Assembly: GCF_000002995.4 (NCBI RefSeq)
Contig: NW_025062479.1
Location: forward strand, 5,015,221-5,079,220
Source: Brugia malayi
Taxonomy: Eukaryota > Nematoda > Chromadorea > Rhabditida > Onchocercidae
Reading direction: 5' to 3'
DNA length: 64,000 bases
Shown here: piece by piece, positions 37,801 through 50,540 of the stretch
How the letters are laid out: every line of letters begins with the position of its first letter
Position numbering within the stretch: position 1 is the stretch's first letter
Position numbers and translations under genes: made by a program
Notes under the pieces: model-generated
What the model saw: the letters and a program-made list of their open reading frames with translations, nothing else
Database searches by the model: none
Told to the model about the DNA's origin: nothing

Positions 37801-39768
37801 TCGAACAGGATTTTCAAGAATTGATATAAATTACTTCTCCAAAATTCGGAAGATTTAGATTTTGGTGAAATATATGCCGCTGGTAACGCATGTTTAAACT
37901 TCAATAAATAAATGAAAGTTTAGTCCATTTGAAACTTCATCTAAAAAAATTAAAATGAGTGACAATTTAAAAAACTTTGTGTATTCACTTGATGTTTCAT
38001 TAATTTGTAGAAAAATAGCTTTTAGAAATTCCTCATTGTGTCTCAACATTCTACATGCTTCATAGAAGGAATGTCACCATTGATCGATCCACTGTATATT
38101 TTTCATTTGAAGTAATCACGCTAGTAAACTTTAAAAATTTCTATCACTGTGAGACATTAAGAATAGTGGTATTCATAATCAGTTCGTAATCTATTCATAT
38201 GGATGACAATAATAATGACAAGGTAATACAAAAATAGTCCGTACGATAGCTAATCATATAAATATTCATACACTGTTGTAAATGTCCATATACATGCACA
38301 CTATTTTATTTATATGTATGTTTGTACTAATTCCAAAATTCCAATTTAATCTTTAAAAACTTTTTTTTTTGCATGAATTCATAATGAATTTTGATAATTG
38401 TAAAATCAGATAAAATTCTACGTTCCTGAACTAATAATAGTGAACATTCGGAATAAATTTTTTGCTGAGTCACTGGATGTTTCTGAACTATAGGAGCAAA
38501 GTTAAAAAAAAAAAGTCCACGAATTGAGCATACGAATGTAACAATGAAAGTTTTTTTATTTTTAAGATCAATTAGCATATTTCAAGCACACACTTCCAAT
38601 CAAATTATTTTATGTACTATAATGATGAAATGACTTATACTTCAGTTATTAGGGAACTCTACTTTAGATTTCACTATTAAATATGAAGGTAATCTTCAGA
38701 GGCTTAGAACTGCAATATTGGTTGGACATCACAGAAATTTAGAACATTTTTACAGATATCCTTCCTTCCAGATATTTTCTGTAAGCAGAAGTTACAAGGC
38801 GTACCACTTGTTACCCTTCTCCTGTCACTCTCAACCAGCAAATTGCAAGGAATTTTACTTTCATAACCAAAGATTGGAAGTAATACTGAGAGTGGCGAAT
38901 CCCAAGGGCGGGACCCAACTTAACATCAGTTATTACGACTACACATTAAAGTTGCAAATTAAAAGAAAAACCTACAGTATTTTCAAAATCACTTATGTAA
39001 GATTGCAGATCCTCATCCAGTAAACTTCTGTAATTTTCAGCAAAGCAGTATCTGGTGGAAATCAAATGCCAAAAAAAATTCCATGAGAACTAACCAATAA
39101 AAGCAGTTAGAAGGGTTCGCGGGAGCAAAAGTAAATTAAACTATCATTAACAAAACCTACCACTAGACTGAACTTTTTTCGCATATGCATCCAAAGTCTC
39201 GACCAATGCTTCAGCAATCTTTCACCATTGTTTACGAAAAACAACTCTGATTATTTAGACTTGACATGAGCGATACAAAAACGTTTTATATAGTAGTACG
39301 TCTTATAGAAGTTGTTACTAGGGGGCTATGTTTCTTGAACATATACAATCAAGATCAACAAATAGTAACCAACATGGAATCAATGAAAGGGAGTACCCAC
39401 TACAGTAATGCAGCAATCACAATTGATATAATCTCAGATAAAAAAATAATTGTCTGAGACATGCAAATTTCTAAGTCTTCAACAAATTAAATTTAGAATT
39501 TCATTCATTAGAGCAAACTGGCTATATTAAAACAAAGAACTGAAGAATTTAAAAATCCCTAAAGTCGTCAGTGACACATTTCATGAAGAAATAAGAAATC
39601 CAGTTTGAAAGTGCGTATTTATAAATTAAAAAAGAAACATTCCTCATCCGAAAATAACATATCACATACTGGTGTAACAAAGCAAACATCAACAAACTGC
39701 TAAACCCCATCTTAAAACAAAATAATAAGAAAAAGGAATGCAGTGTTTCAGAAACACAGCCAAAGGTA
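34868..39768. other. Intergenic region between convergent GATA and beta'-COP genes
   Basis: About 4.9 kb of AT-rich DNA between two genes that point at each other; it must contain both 3' UTRs. ORFs here are short, rich in F/I/K/L, and show no family motif. No RNA gene or repeat family was recognised. Confidence 0.6.
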
Positions 39769-42700
39769 TTACTCATTATTTTTCAAACTCAATTCATCAA
39801 TATTGAACGCAATATCGTCATCAAACCGATCATCATCTTCGTTATCGCTCCAAGCTATTACTCTCTCTTGATTTCTTATTTCTGCATCTTGCACCACCTG
39901 AGCATACATTAAAACTACTGTAATAACAGGAAGAACATATGTCATTCCATTAAAACCTCGACAAAATTTCCCATTCAGAAAATGAATACAAACAGCTTCG
40001 CTAATATGGCATCTACAAACAGCTTCGCTAATATGGCATGAGTACTGATTTTCAATTACAGCAGAAATTAAATAATACTCCATGTAAGAAAAGCATTTAC
40101 TTCAGGTTGCGGTTGAAGAGCACTTTCAACGACGTCCGGTCCTCCGTCTGAAGGAACGATATCTGGTCGAGCACGGTCGCGTACAATATCTGGACCCATG
40201 GCTACATCCACCAGATTTCCCTGAGGTACAAGAATATAAACGCCACTTTTTTTGAACAAAAACATATTTTGTAGTACGAACTTGAATGCAGTCTTTTTTG
40301 CTTCGTCATCTCAATTCCCCTTTTATAACACAATTATCATATATAAATAGAATCGTCCTTATACAAACGTCTATTAATGTCACGTGGAAAAACGGTACCT
40401 CTTCTTCTTCGCTATCTTCAGCAATATCAGAATTTATATCAGTTGGAGCCGTGATCTCCAAAGAGATATGAGACATATGAGACAGTGGTTTTGTGTAAAT
40501 ATATTGTCCTGACAGGGACTTGGAAGAATCGCTTGTTACAGCTGTTGAATCAGTTTGAGAATCTGGAGTTGTGGAAGACTTGTGCATAATCTTGGACGAA
40601 ATTTGTGACAGTGGAGTAGTTGAAGTCGTCAGCAGTGCTCTCGAGGAATTTAGAATAGTCTGTACATTTCCAGACAAAAAAGCTGAATCGGTCGCAGTAT
40701 TACATGCTTCTATAATCCGGCTATCCAGAACAGCATTTTCGTTTCTCAACAATTCTGCACCTCCATCTTCATTAAAAATTAGCGCACCTGAAACACATCC
40801 TTATAACAAATTTCAACACTTTTCGATTTTGTTAATAATTCACCAACCTGATTTTTCTGCCTCCGCCATTTCTCCAAGAATATTACGCTCTGTATTAATT
40901 GGTGGGCGCGCCGATGCTTTAATTGGCAATTTCGTTAATTCTTTGAGGAACCGCTCAGCTTTTAGTGTTTCATTAAAACCCGAGAAAAGATTGGGATATT
41001 TTGATGGCTGAGCGAGACTTTCACCAATGTTCTGCAACAAAGATGTTAATCTAAAAAAAAAAAGACCAAATTTCTAAAAAAAAAAAAAAAAAAAACAGTT
41101 AAGGATGCCAAAATATATGAAAAACCTTCTGTCCCTCTAATATCCTACAGGAAATCTTCTCTTTCCATAACGACACAACGCGATCAACCTGAAATATGAA
41201 ATTTCTAGACTTAGATTTCTTGCGACAAAAAAAGCAACATCAAGAACTACAACGATGTTAAATGTGCCTATACTAACCTGAGACGGACAGTATGTGCGTG
41301 CAAAAAATGCAGCCTCCGGAAGGCGGTTAGTTAAAATCAAAATTTCCAAACATCTGTCCAAGTCTCCGAGCAGAAGGTATGAAAGGAATGATGAGTTATG
41401 TTGCGCCGAAAGCTCTGCATCGGATGCCAACTTAGATAGCTAAAAAATGGGGATGGTCAGCGAAATTTACTTGTTCTGACCACTACAGTTCAACAAAAGA
41501 CAGGACAAGTTAATATAATGTGTCTTATTTCATGTCTATTTTGCAAATATCGTTTTTTTTTTTTTCTCCACTAAATATAGGCAGAAGACAGCTAATGTCA
41601 ACTAATGGCAAACTGTACAAGTAGACTTAATATACAATCGGACTAAGATACGCATCACGCTAATACTGAAATATGAACAACCAGTACCGCTACCTTGAAA
41701 TAATTCGGCATCACGAAAGACCACTAATATCGATTACAACTCTTAGAAACCTAACATAGTCAGACAGGACAATTCAAGAAACACTACCAATGCAACCGAT
41801 CCAGCAGATGTAGCCAGCAATAATAATCCACCATAATCCCGTGCCCGACCAAGACACTCCCCGGCTAACATAAGTTCGCTCTGCAGTGTAGCTGCTTGAG
41901 AAAGTTGTCGCCATTTTTCCTCCGAATCAGCAATCACGGCAAGATCATACGCTAGTTTTAAATCTCCAAGGGAGAGAGCAAGCTCAAAACGATGGTCTGG
42001 ATCCTGACTAACCACTAAAGCTTGCTTCCGGAATCCTTGTTTCTCCAAAAAGTGCGCTACACGAGTTCGATGATCACGCGGTATTACTGGCAACATCTTT
42101 AAAATTTGGTACTGCTTGCAAGAAACGTCAATATTTAAAATTCAGGATTCAATACTGAATTTCTAAATTTAACTAATACCGATTTTTATGTTATCAAGTA
42201 CCACTTACAGTATTCGCTGTGTCAAAATCCCGACGCATAACTGCAGTTTGGTATTCGAGTACTGATAACAGCAAACGATATGAGACGAAATTATGGTCTT
42301 TATCGCATAAGTATAGTCTGCTTTCTTTTGGAGTATAACCCAGCTAAAAGTATGGAAAAAATGAATACGGCAATGCGATCCGAAAATATTTTGGGTATCA
42401 CAAACAGAAAAAATTGTAGAACTGAAATATTTTTAAAATCTTGTTCAAAAACTGATAGAAAAAAATCATTTCCACTGTTACTGGTAACATCTTCAAAATT
42501 TGGAACTGCTTATTATGTTAATGGTCATGGTTATGATACTTTATTAAATGAAAGTTTCTCATTAAACTCACTAAATACAGAGGACGATCCATATGGGCAA
42601 TAGTTACTATTTCACCCCCTACATAATAGTTTAGTCGGTTTAAGTCAGTCGTAAATATGAAGCAATCACCAATCCATATTGCTGTTTTAATACTTTCCTG

Positions 42701-45638
42701 TACTTCACCTGAAATACATAAATAAAAACGAAAACAACTGCTACTAAAACACTTCTTTAAGATGAAATTGTGAACATTGAAAGTTTCTACTTGACTTAAA
42801 CCAATTTTATTTCTTTAGAAATATCTTTTATGTTAAATGTCCACTGTGAGTGCAAAAAATCTTCAGCGCGCACATACGCAGTAGTGAAATATGATGAGAA
42901 ACATCAAAAACTCTATCTTCTCTATTTTTCGCGAAGTGATATACAATTTAATAAATAGAACAATGTGGTTGTTCTTTGTAAAAATCTACATACCGACGAC
43001 GTCGAAAGCATCCTCTATGCCGTCAATATCAGCTGCTGTTACATTTTCAACTGCTTCTTTATTATATTTCAATATGTAAAATGCATCTTCACTTGCAATT
43101 GCAACCTATAATCAGCGTTTTGTTATAATTGAGAAAAAAAAACTGACTATACTTCGCAAACCATAAAACAGATTGTTTTAAAGTGTACCATTTCAGCATT
43201 GTCAGACCAATAAACATGTTTGGCTGATATCTCTATTCGACGGATTAAAGATCCTGTTTCCCAGTCAAAAAAGCATAAAGCATTCGCAGAACGAGCAGCA
43301 ACGAGTGGTCCACCTTCTATGCCTTCCATAATCACATCAGGACGTAACGTGCGCACTTCCTGTAAATCATAAATGCTTGGGATAGCGAAAGAGAAAGCAC
43401 CTGGATGAACCACGCATTTAAAAATAAAACAGACCTTGAAATTTTTGAAAATTTTAATACTAGATGTCGATTCACGAACAGCATATTCTGAAGGGTCGGC
43501 ACCCCATACAAATTCTAAACCGGAGCCAAAAGCCTGGAATATTCGAAAATGTTTTTACGCTGACAATATATCTGTATTATGCATAGTAGTAACCAAACTA
43601 TAAATACCCTGACAAATTAGCTTTCAGGAGTAACTCAAAAAATAATGTTCATGAATTTGCTAACGTTTCCAGTCAATTTTTACCTAGATCGTAATTTAAA
43701 TACTTTATGAAAAATATTAGATATGGGAAATATATCCTTCGAAGTACCTTGTTACGCAAAGCCATGGCAGTGTAAACAATATATTCACCATCACCACAAG
43801 CAACTACATAACGTCCGTTAGAATTATGAGCCAGTGTTTGGGGATATATTTCGCAAGAACCTACATCTTTTATCGACAGTAAAATACGCTCTCCATCTGC
43901 AATAAAAACAGAAAATCAAAAATTACAAAATTTGGAAGAAATCAACATAAAATTATAGAAAAATGTTAAACAAATGAAGTGCTGGATGGTATTCGCAACG
44001 AATGAACAAATTTGCGAAAGACCATCCATGGGATGATGCTAAATAGAACTGGAAGCAGTTATTAAATGTGAAAAAAATAAAGGCCATAGAAAATCAAAAT
44101 ATGATAGTTGCATGAGAGAATATACAAATAAATGACAGTTGCTTCAAGCAAATTTAATTAAAAAAATGAATTTTCGAACAGATTTGTTTGTGAATAATAA
44201 AGCAACCTTGCATTTGTTCTAGCGCAGCAGCATCAAGTGTCTTCAAATTAGCTTGTTGCATTTCAGAATGCTTGGCCCATAAAATTTTTCCACTCGAGTC
44301 CATACTAACTGCTGGTTCTTCCCTACCCAATTTAACTGTTACCGAACCTTCATCATAGCCGATAGCAATTGTATTTGAACCGCGTAAGGCGTGAATGCAC
44401 CAAACACGTTCAAGGCCATAATTGAGAGTCGTCTCCAATCTACATGTACACAAAAACATAAAACAGTTAATTTTGACTTACCACAATAATTTATAACACG
44501 ATGTACTGCAATACAACGGATTCTGTAACGAACCTATATGTACTGGCATGCCACAACCTAACTGTCGAATCTTCCGAACCAGTGATAATAACCGGTAACT
44601 CAGGGTGGAAGCAAACCGCTGACACATTCTGTGCATGTCCATCCAAAGTAGCAACACATGTTTTATTCTGGTAATCCCATATTTTAACAAGGCGATCATC
44701 TGCACCCGAAATCAGATATGGTCTATCACCACCATGATAATAATCGATACAATTTACACCTTTTTCATGACCCTCCAAAGTGAAATTTGCTGTATGGCTA
44801 CCAAACTGCCAAACTTTCACTGTCTTGTCAAGTGAGGCAGTTGCAAAAGTATTGTTATCTTTTGGATTGATAACCAACTGCATTACATAATGGGTATGGC
44901 CTGAAATGAAGTTATGACATTAATGAATTAAACTACCATGTCTGGATTCCAGCATTCAAAAACGAAATCTAGAAAATAACCTTCAAAAGTCTGCTTCACA
45001 CTCCATTTATTATCCCAGTCCCAAAGTTTAATGAGCATATCATCACTTGAGGTCAGAATGAAAGACTGAGATGGATGGACGGCAATAGAACGTAAATAAT
45101 CAGAATGTGCTTCAAATTGATGTACACGTTCCAGTGTATTGTAATTAAAAACACGCACATGCATATCATCCGATCCTGTTATTACCCAATTTTTGCGCGG
45201 GACAAATTTTGCGCATCGCACTGGTAGTTCGCAAACCTAATGAAGGCGTTTCATTAGTCAACGAAGAACGGTATAAAGCGTATGTCACTGCTGTTGTATA
45301 TGTTCAAAGCAGCACGACATCTAACAGCATAATTCTCTAACTGAGACTATAAAGATTGAAACATATTAAGTTAAATCATACAACTTATGAATTTTGGAAC
45401 AATATGTTCAAAGAATTTGAATACAAGTTTAGTTCTCCACATTTAAAAAACTCAGAAATTATTAAAGGACAAAAACCTCGAAAGACTTCACGAGCTGTTG
45501 ATTTTCATAATTCCATATGTGAACATTGCCATTGTAAAGTGCCACAAGCATCCATGTTTCGACTGGATGTAAATCAACGCATTTGACGCGATCTGATCTG
45601 GCCAACAATTTCTTTTTCACATCCAATCGCAGGGGCAT
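39769..45638 (-). CDS. copb-2: Coatomer subunit beta' (beta'-COP)
   Basis: This is a scaffold subunit of the COPI coat, which retrieves dilysine cargo from Golgi to ER. Exons in coding order: 45638-45477, 45236-44981, 44900-44534, 44439-44207, 43896-43748, 43533-43435, 43359-43189, 43105-42994, 42708-42572, 42343-42209, 42096-41788, 41439-41278, 41188-41126, 41031-40848, 40787-40399, 40220-40101 and 39897-39769; all phases agree, giving 1058 aa. Residues 1-300 form the first WD40 propeller, starting [20 protein letters not shown], with repeats such as [16 protein letters not shown] and [14 protein letters not shown] second propeller follows ([36 protein letters not shown]). The alpha-solenoid holds [26 protein letters not shown] and [15 protein letters not shown]. 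The tail is longer than in vertebrates: a 130-residue Ser/Thr-rich exon, then an acidic end ([13 protein letters not shown]). Confidence 0.96.
39987..40039. repeat. 27-bp tandem duplication in the last copb-2 intron
   Basis: Two near-perfect copies of a unit beginning tacaaacagcttcgctaata lie next to each other. They create extra in-frame codons in an antisense-strand ORF but fall inside the intron between exons 40220-40101 and 39897-39769. Confidence 0.85.
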
Positions 45639-46713
45639 ATTTCCAGGAAATTATAACTGATTATTTGTTTGTACATTGAAATAATTCTCCGCTATTGTAC
45701 ATGTTTATATCCGATCGGAACCTCACAGACACTGTGAGGAATGATAATTTCCACAAGTCATTTTAATACAAAAAGAAAATCAATAACAGAAACGACCAAC
45801 AAAATGAGCCATCAAATTTGCGTAATATTTCAGGAAAAGACGACCAAGGAAATCTATCTATAATGAGTCCAGAAACGTGTTTTAAAAACTCCACCTACCT
45901 ACCCCCCTCTACACCATCTAAAACATCCTTCCTCCCAACACTCGACAACTCGAATGTTAGAAAGGCAAGTCAACGTCCTGAAATGAAAACATTCGGTCTC
46001 AGGTGATTCACCCCACGTCTCCTCCGCCGAATATTACACCCGAAGCAATGCAGGACGTGTAATTTGATGATACAGCAAGAAAACGATGTCACCATGTTTA
46101 TGATTACTGAAGATAAGAGGAGATAATGTGGTCACTGAGTGATAAAAAATTATCAACTGAAACGCAAACAATAACCCGATAACAACCGTACCGGGAGGAG
46201 TATATCACGCCACAGCACCGACAATGTCAAAATACTGGGGATGTGACAGGTTCAAGAGCGAGTTGCCGGAACACGAAGTGCGTGTTTACGTATATGGATC
46301 GTAAAACGACTGATTGTAAGACAATGTATTCTACTCTGTGATGTGGTATAGAAGGGGGACGTAGAGAAAGTTGGTGATTCTGGCGAATGGAGTCCACCGC
46401 GGTGTGGGATGTTTGCTGATGGCGTAGATTATGGGTAACTTCTTTTGACAGGATAATTTACTGAGGTGAGAAGTTTTAAGAAGGGAATACACGATTGGAG
46501 AGGATGATGCCGTGCGAAGTAGATGTTTGGTTGGCTGATTTCAGAAAGTGTCAACTGCATTTCGGATACTTTTTATAGTTATCGATTCTTATCGGACACG
46601 TCGAACTGATATTTTGCTTTCATTCTTTTGTTTGATTCTTCGCTTTTGCCAACTGAAACTGTTTTAAACACTTTTGAACAACCTTGATCAGCTTGTGTAG
46701 TAAGTCTTGAAGT
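45639..46713. promoter_or_regulatory. Shared divergent promoter region of copb-2 and the Phafin gene
   Basis: The two start codons lie 1.1 kb apart and point away from each other, so this segment must hold both promoters. It is visibly more GC-rich than the flanks, with pyrimidine blocks near 45895-45930 and CpG-containing stretches at 46010-46050 and 46190-46270. No TATA-like or named factor site can be claimed. Confidence 0.55.
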
Positions 46714-46722
46714 CATTTCCAG
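46714..46722 (+). promoter_or_regulatory. Probable spliced-leader acceptor of the Phafin gene
   Basis: A catttccag acceptor ends 28 bp before the ATG at 46751, without a recognisable upstream exon. Trans-splicing is inferred from position alone. Confidence 0.45.
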
Positions 46723-46750
46723 GTTCGAATTATATAGTGGTGAGACAGCA

Positions 46751-49140
46751 ATGGTTGACCGTTTAGGTTTGTCCTTATAGATTCTAATCCAAGTTTTAAT
46801 CCAAATTGTCAGCACTTCATATTTTTTTCGATTATTTCTCACAACAAATCTGCTACGAATGAAAGCGAAAAACAAGAAAAAAGACGAAAAACAAAACACC
46901 ATTAGTTTGAGAGGAAAATAATTTCTGTTCTGACTGTATCTGATTAAGATAAAAGTACGTTGTTCGAATATCAGTAACACTTTGAACAAAAGAAATTGTC
47001 AGTTTTATTTGTAATACACCAGCTTTGACTGTGGCTATTAAAGCTCTTAAATAAGCCAAGGCTGCTTATTTAGCGTAATTTGGATTATAGTTAAAGTAAA
47101 GCTTAGGTTTATTAGTGCTAAAGCAAGCAAGTACCATTTGGTTTTTAATTAAAATCTTTTAAAGCTTTTAAAGCACTTGCCATTTATTCCAAATATAAAA
47201 ATATAAACTTATTTTTCAGTAAATAGTGAAGTAAATACTCGCCGTATTTTAAATGTTGAGGCTTGTTTCGGAAGTACTGGTCAACAGTTGGCAGCATACG
47301 GACGGGTTTTGGTCGGTGAGGGAGTATTGGTGAAAATGTGTAGGTAAGTGTAGTCATTGGGAAGTTCAATGAATTTTATTCGCAAATGAAGATTGCCAGT
47401 TATAGTTACTTTTAGGAAAAAACCTAAACCGCGCCAGTTTTTCCTTTTCAACGATATTTTGGTGTATGGCAATATTTTAATCTCAAAAAAACGTTACAAC
47501 AAACAGCATGTAATTCCACTGGAAGAGGTGCAGCTACAAGATCTTGACGATGAGGGAGGTGAGGTGTTTTTTTTTCCTTTTCTGTTTGAATAAATGTTTG
47601 ATCCAGGCGCTGGATTGAAAAACAGTTTTTTATTAATGAAGATACCTCTACAAATTCCAGCCATAAGGAACGATGATCAAATATGTCTTCCAGAAATTCG
47701 AATATTATTTGGAAGTTAATGTATGCCTTCCACTTATTCATGTAATTTGCATTAAGACATGAGGAATGGTTGGCTCATTAAAACAAGATTGAAGTCATTC
47801 GCTGTTTTCGCAGCAACAAGTACAGAGAAGAAGGAATGGATTTTACACATTGAACGTTGCGTACATGATATTCTTACCCGAGGTAGCATATTCTTTGAGA
47901 TCTGTAGCTTCATTTTTACACTCAATTAATTTAAACGTTAAATCCTTTTTATTACTGTTAGTTTGAACTCAATTAAAAAGTTGGATTTTGTGCAATAAAC
48001 GTTGGGCAGTTTGTATGGCGTCATTTTTTCCTTATGGACATTCAAGCATGTTGTCAAGAACAATTACTGTATCAAGCCTCAAATTGTTCTAGGTGGAAAA
48101 AAACCTGCAACTGAGCATGCTGCAGTTTGGGTGCCTGATGGTGAAGCGACTAAGTGCATGGCTTGTCAAAGGACACAGTTTACCGTCATACAGCGCAGGG
48201 TGTGTTCTCAATAATTCAGTTTTATTTAGTAGCGTTTTTATTCCATATTGTTGTTTTCTAAAATTATTTGTTGTTGAAGAAAAAAAAATGTTGTCATTTA
48301 TGAAGACATTTACGGTACAATAAGGTTAATCTTTCTGCGAACAACAGAAAATAGGTTTTGATCTTTTAGTTTTGTTCTCATTCTTGTGTAACGTCAAGGC
48401 CTTCAATACCAGTTCTTTGATAGTTGACTGCGGTGGGAAAGATTTTTCATCTTTATGCTTTGAAATTTCTATTTATGCATTTTCATTGTTGTTACTTGTA
48501 ACTTATGCTTAATCAAATAGTAATGTAGTACGAGATTATTTCTAGCAGTCAGTGGCTGAAGAATAAAGTCTTCCAAAGGATCGACGATTTGAGGATGGGA
48601 TAAGATAAAGAAAAAAAGAATTTTTAATAAATTTACATCTTTTTTGTAACTTTTCAGCATCACTGTCGCGCTTGTGGTAATGTCGTATGTGGAACATGTT
48701 CTTCACACAGTTATCGTATTCCTGTAAGTAAAAGGCCTGTTCGCGTTTGTGACAGTGTTAGTTTTTTTCCACATAGTGCAAGTTTTTTGTGTTAAAAGCT
48801 TTTTGTCTTATTTGTTCAATTAAGTGTTTTGCGAAATTTGTTTCGAAGGATTCTGGGCACTCAAATGCAGTTACCTCTGGACCAGGCATATTAAACGATG
48901 GGTCAAGTGATTCTGATGATGAAGATAAAAGTGTTACTTACGACCTACAGGTTCTATACAATAATAAAAACTTCTTATACTTTGCTTTAGGGTTTAGGTG
49001 CAACGTTTCGGAAATTGAGGATTTTTCTTGATCTATTATTATCTCAAATCTTCACTGAAACTTAATCCTTTCAGCCCACATTCTACAGCAGAATTGGATG
49101 TGGTGAAGAGAAAAAAAAATGCTCATCCTTTGTGGAGTAG
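46751..49140 (+). CDS. Phafin-type PH and FYVE domain protein (PLEKHF homologue)
   Basis: This endosomal adaptor binds PI3P through its FYVE finger and acts in early-endosome and autophagy/lysosome traffic. Exons: 46751-46766, 47220-47343, 47416-47558, 47757-47882, 48093-48199, 48658-48756, 48825-48950 and 49075-49140; 268 aa. The first coding exon holds only MVDRL plus one base, matching the family's N-terminus. The PH domain runs from about 35 to 131 (GRVLVGEGVLVKMCRKKPKP, RQFFLFNDILVYGN, NGWLIKTRLKSFAVFAATST). The FYVE domain (about 147-208) has all four Cys pairs and signatures: WVPD, CMAC, RRHHCRACG, VCGTC and RVCDSC. The tail is acidic (SDSDDEDK) and ends with a poorly conserved last exon. 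Exon 4 was set at 47757 because DEGDMRNGWLIK fits the family; an acceptor at 47608 gives an unrelated sequence and a stop. The last exon is the least certain. Confidence 0.93.
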
Positions 49141-49510
49141 CCTTTCTTAAAATCCGAGATTGTATTCATTTGTAATATGAATATATACAATAATTGGAAA
49201 GCATTACCAATAATTGCATAAAATTTGCATATTATGCGTTCTAATGATGGTGCCTTAGTCGTAATGAAATATTTTTGATTAATTTGGAAGTGTTCAATTT
49301 TGTTCATGAAATTTAATATTCAGATGTTGTTAGTTTACTTCTGCTTATGATTATTTACTTGTATGTTTGCGCAGTTCGCAACATTACTTACAGCAGCATT
49401 GTTTTTATTATATTTTAGTGATCGTCTGCTCTAAATTGACCATCATTGTGGACAAATTAATTTTTTGATGGTGATAACTTCCAGTGTCACAACTGTATTA
49501 GAAATACCGG

Positions 49511-49516
49511 AATAAA
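49511..49516 (+). terminator. Candidate poly(A) signal of the Phafin gene
   Basis: An AATAAA hexamer about 370 bp after the stop codon; no nearer canonical hexamer was seen. Confidence 0.35.
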
Positions 49517-50416
49517 CTGACAAAACTTATATTTTATGTCATTTTTATCGAATCAAAAGTTTTTACTACTTATTCGAAAACAAGTGAGTAGTGGAGATTT
49601 TGAAGCTGGTATTTCATTTAGGATAGAAGTTTTTTGTTTCCCGTTTATGAAGAAAAAGAAGTTTTGAAGTTCTTTTCCTCCCTTCAAATTCCACTAATTT
49701 TTTACTACAGGGTTGTTTTGACACTTGTGTTATAATTTTTGTGGGCTGAGCAGCGAGGCAAAAAGTGGGGTCCTCTCCCATGCTCCGAGGATTTGTGGTG
49801 ACTGGGTAGTCACGAGTAATTTAAATTAAATGAAAATGGTTCTCAATTGTTGCGATGGTTTTGCATTTGTAATTCTGTTAAGGTCACTTGTATTAGTGGT
49901 GGTAATTATTTTCCCTGAAAGTAGATGGTAGTGTTTGGTAGCTTCGGAGTAAGTTTGTGGTAGTTGCAATAACATAACTATCAAATCTAGAATGGACATA
50001 TATTACAGCTTAACATGTGCTAGACCTGAGATTTGCAAAATCAAGATGGCTAGTTGATATCAAACTGTTGCTTTGTAGTAGTATTTATTGTCAGGGGAAG
50101 TTTTTAATAGGTGTTGTCATAACTCCACACGTCATGGCAATAGCTTTATTGTTCTTTAATGATATTATATAATATCGCGCTTATATAATATAAATAATAC
50201 CGACAGTCCACTAAATGTAGGCTAAGTTGTCGTACTTTCACTGCACCGCTGCAATCACTGCTATTGCACCACTGCTTGTTGTGAAACTGGGGGGTTCAGT
50301 CTAACTTCTGGCTCAGAGCAGAATTGAACTTTCTTATGTTCAAGAGCCTTTGTTTCTTGCTGTAATTGATATAGACGAATGCGTTGAATGAAAAGCCTAT
50401 TGTAATGCTTTTGCAG
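49517..50416. other. Intergenic region downstream of the Phafin gene
   Basis: About 900 bp without a recognised gene. The segments 49735-49800 and 50225-50340 are more GC-rich than the surroundings but show no tRNA fold or protein motif that I could identify. Confidence 0.5.
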
Positions 50417-50540
50417 CCACGATACACAAGTATTAATCTATAGCAACAATACGGTGATAATTCCTAGAGTATCTACAAATGAACTGAAGAAAATGAATGA
50501 ATTGATGGGGAACTTAAGGGATTTAAATGAACTGAATTAA

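Noticed and set aside
40571..41011. 146-codon plus-strand ORF
   Set aside because: Antisense shadow of copb-2 exons 14 and 15, whose minus-strand frame is clearly conserved.
42280..42603. 107-codon plus-strand ORF
   Set aside because: Lies across a copb-2 intron and parts of two exons on the opposite strand; no motif.
46579..47059. Minus-strand ORFs of 136 and 68 codons overlapping the first Phafin intron
   Set aside because: Low-complexity, Phe-rich, no splice structure or family resemblance.
47609..47720. Alternative fourth exon of the Phafin gene after the acceptor at 47608
   Set aside because: It is in phase but gives an unrelated sequence and then a stop; the acceptor at 47756 restores the conserved NGWLIKT...SFAVFAAT segment.
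49733..49810. GC-richer segment examined as a tRNA or small RNA gene
   Set aside because: No cloverleaf with proper acceptor stem or T-loop could be drawn.
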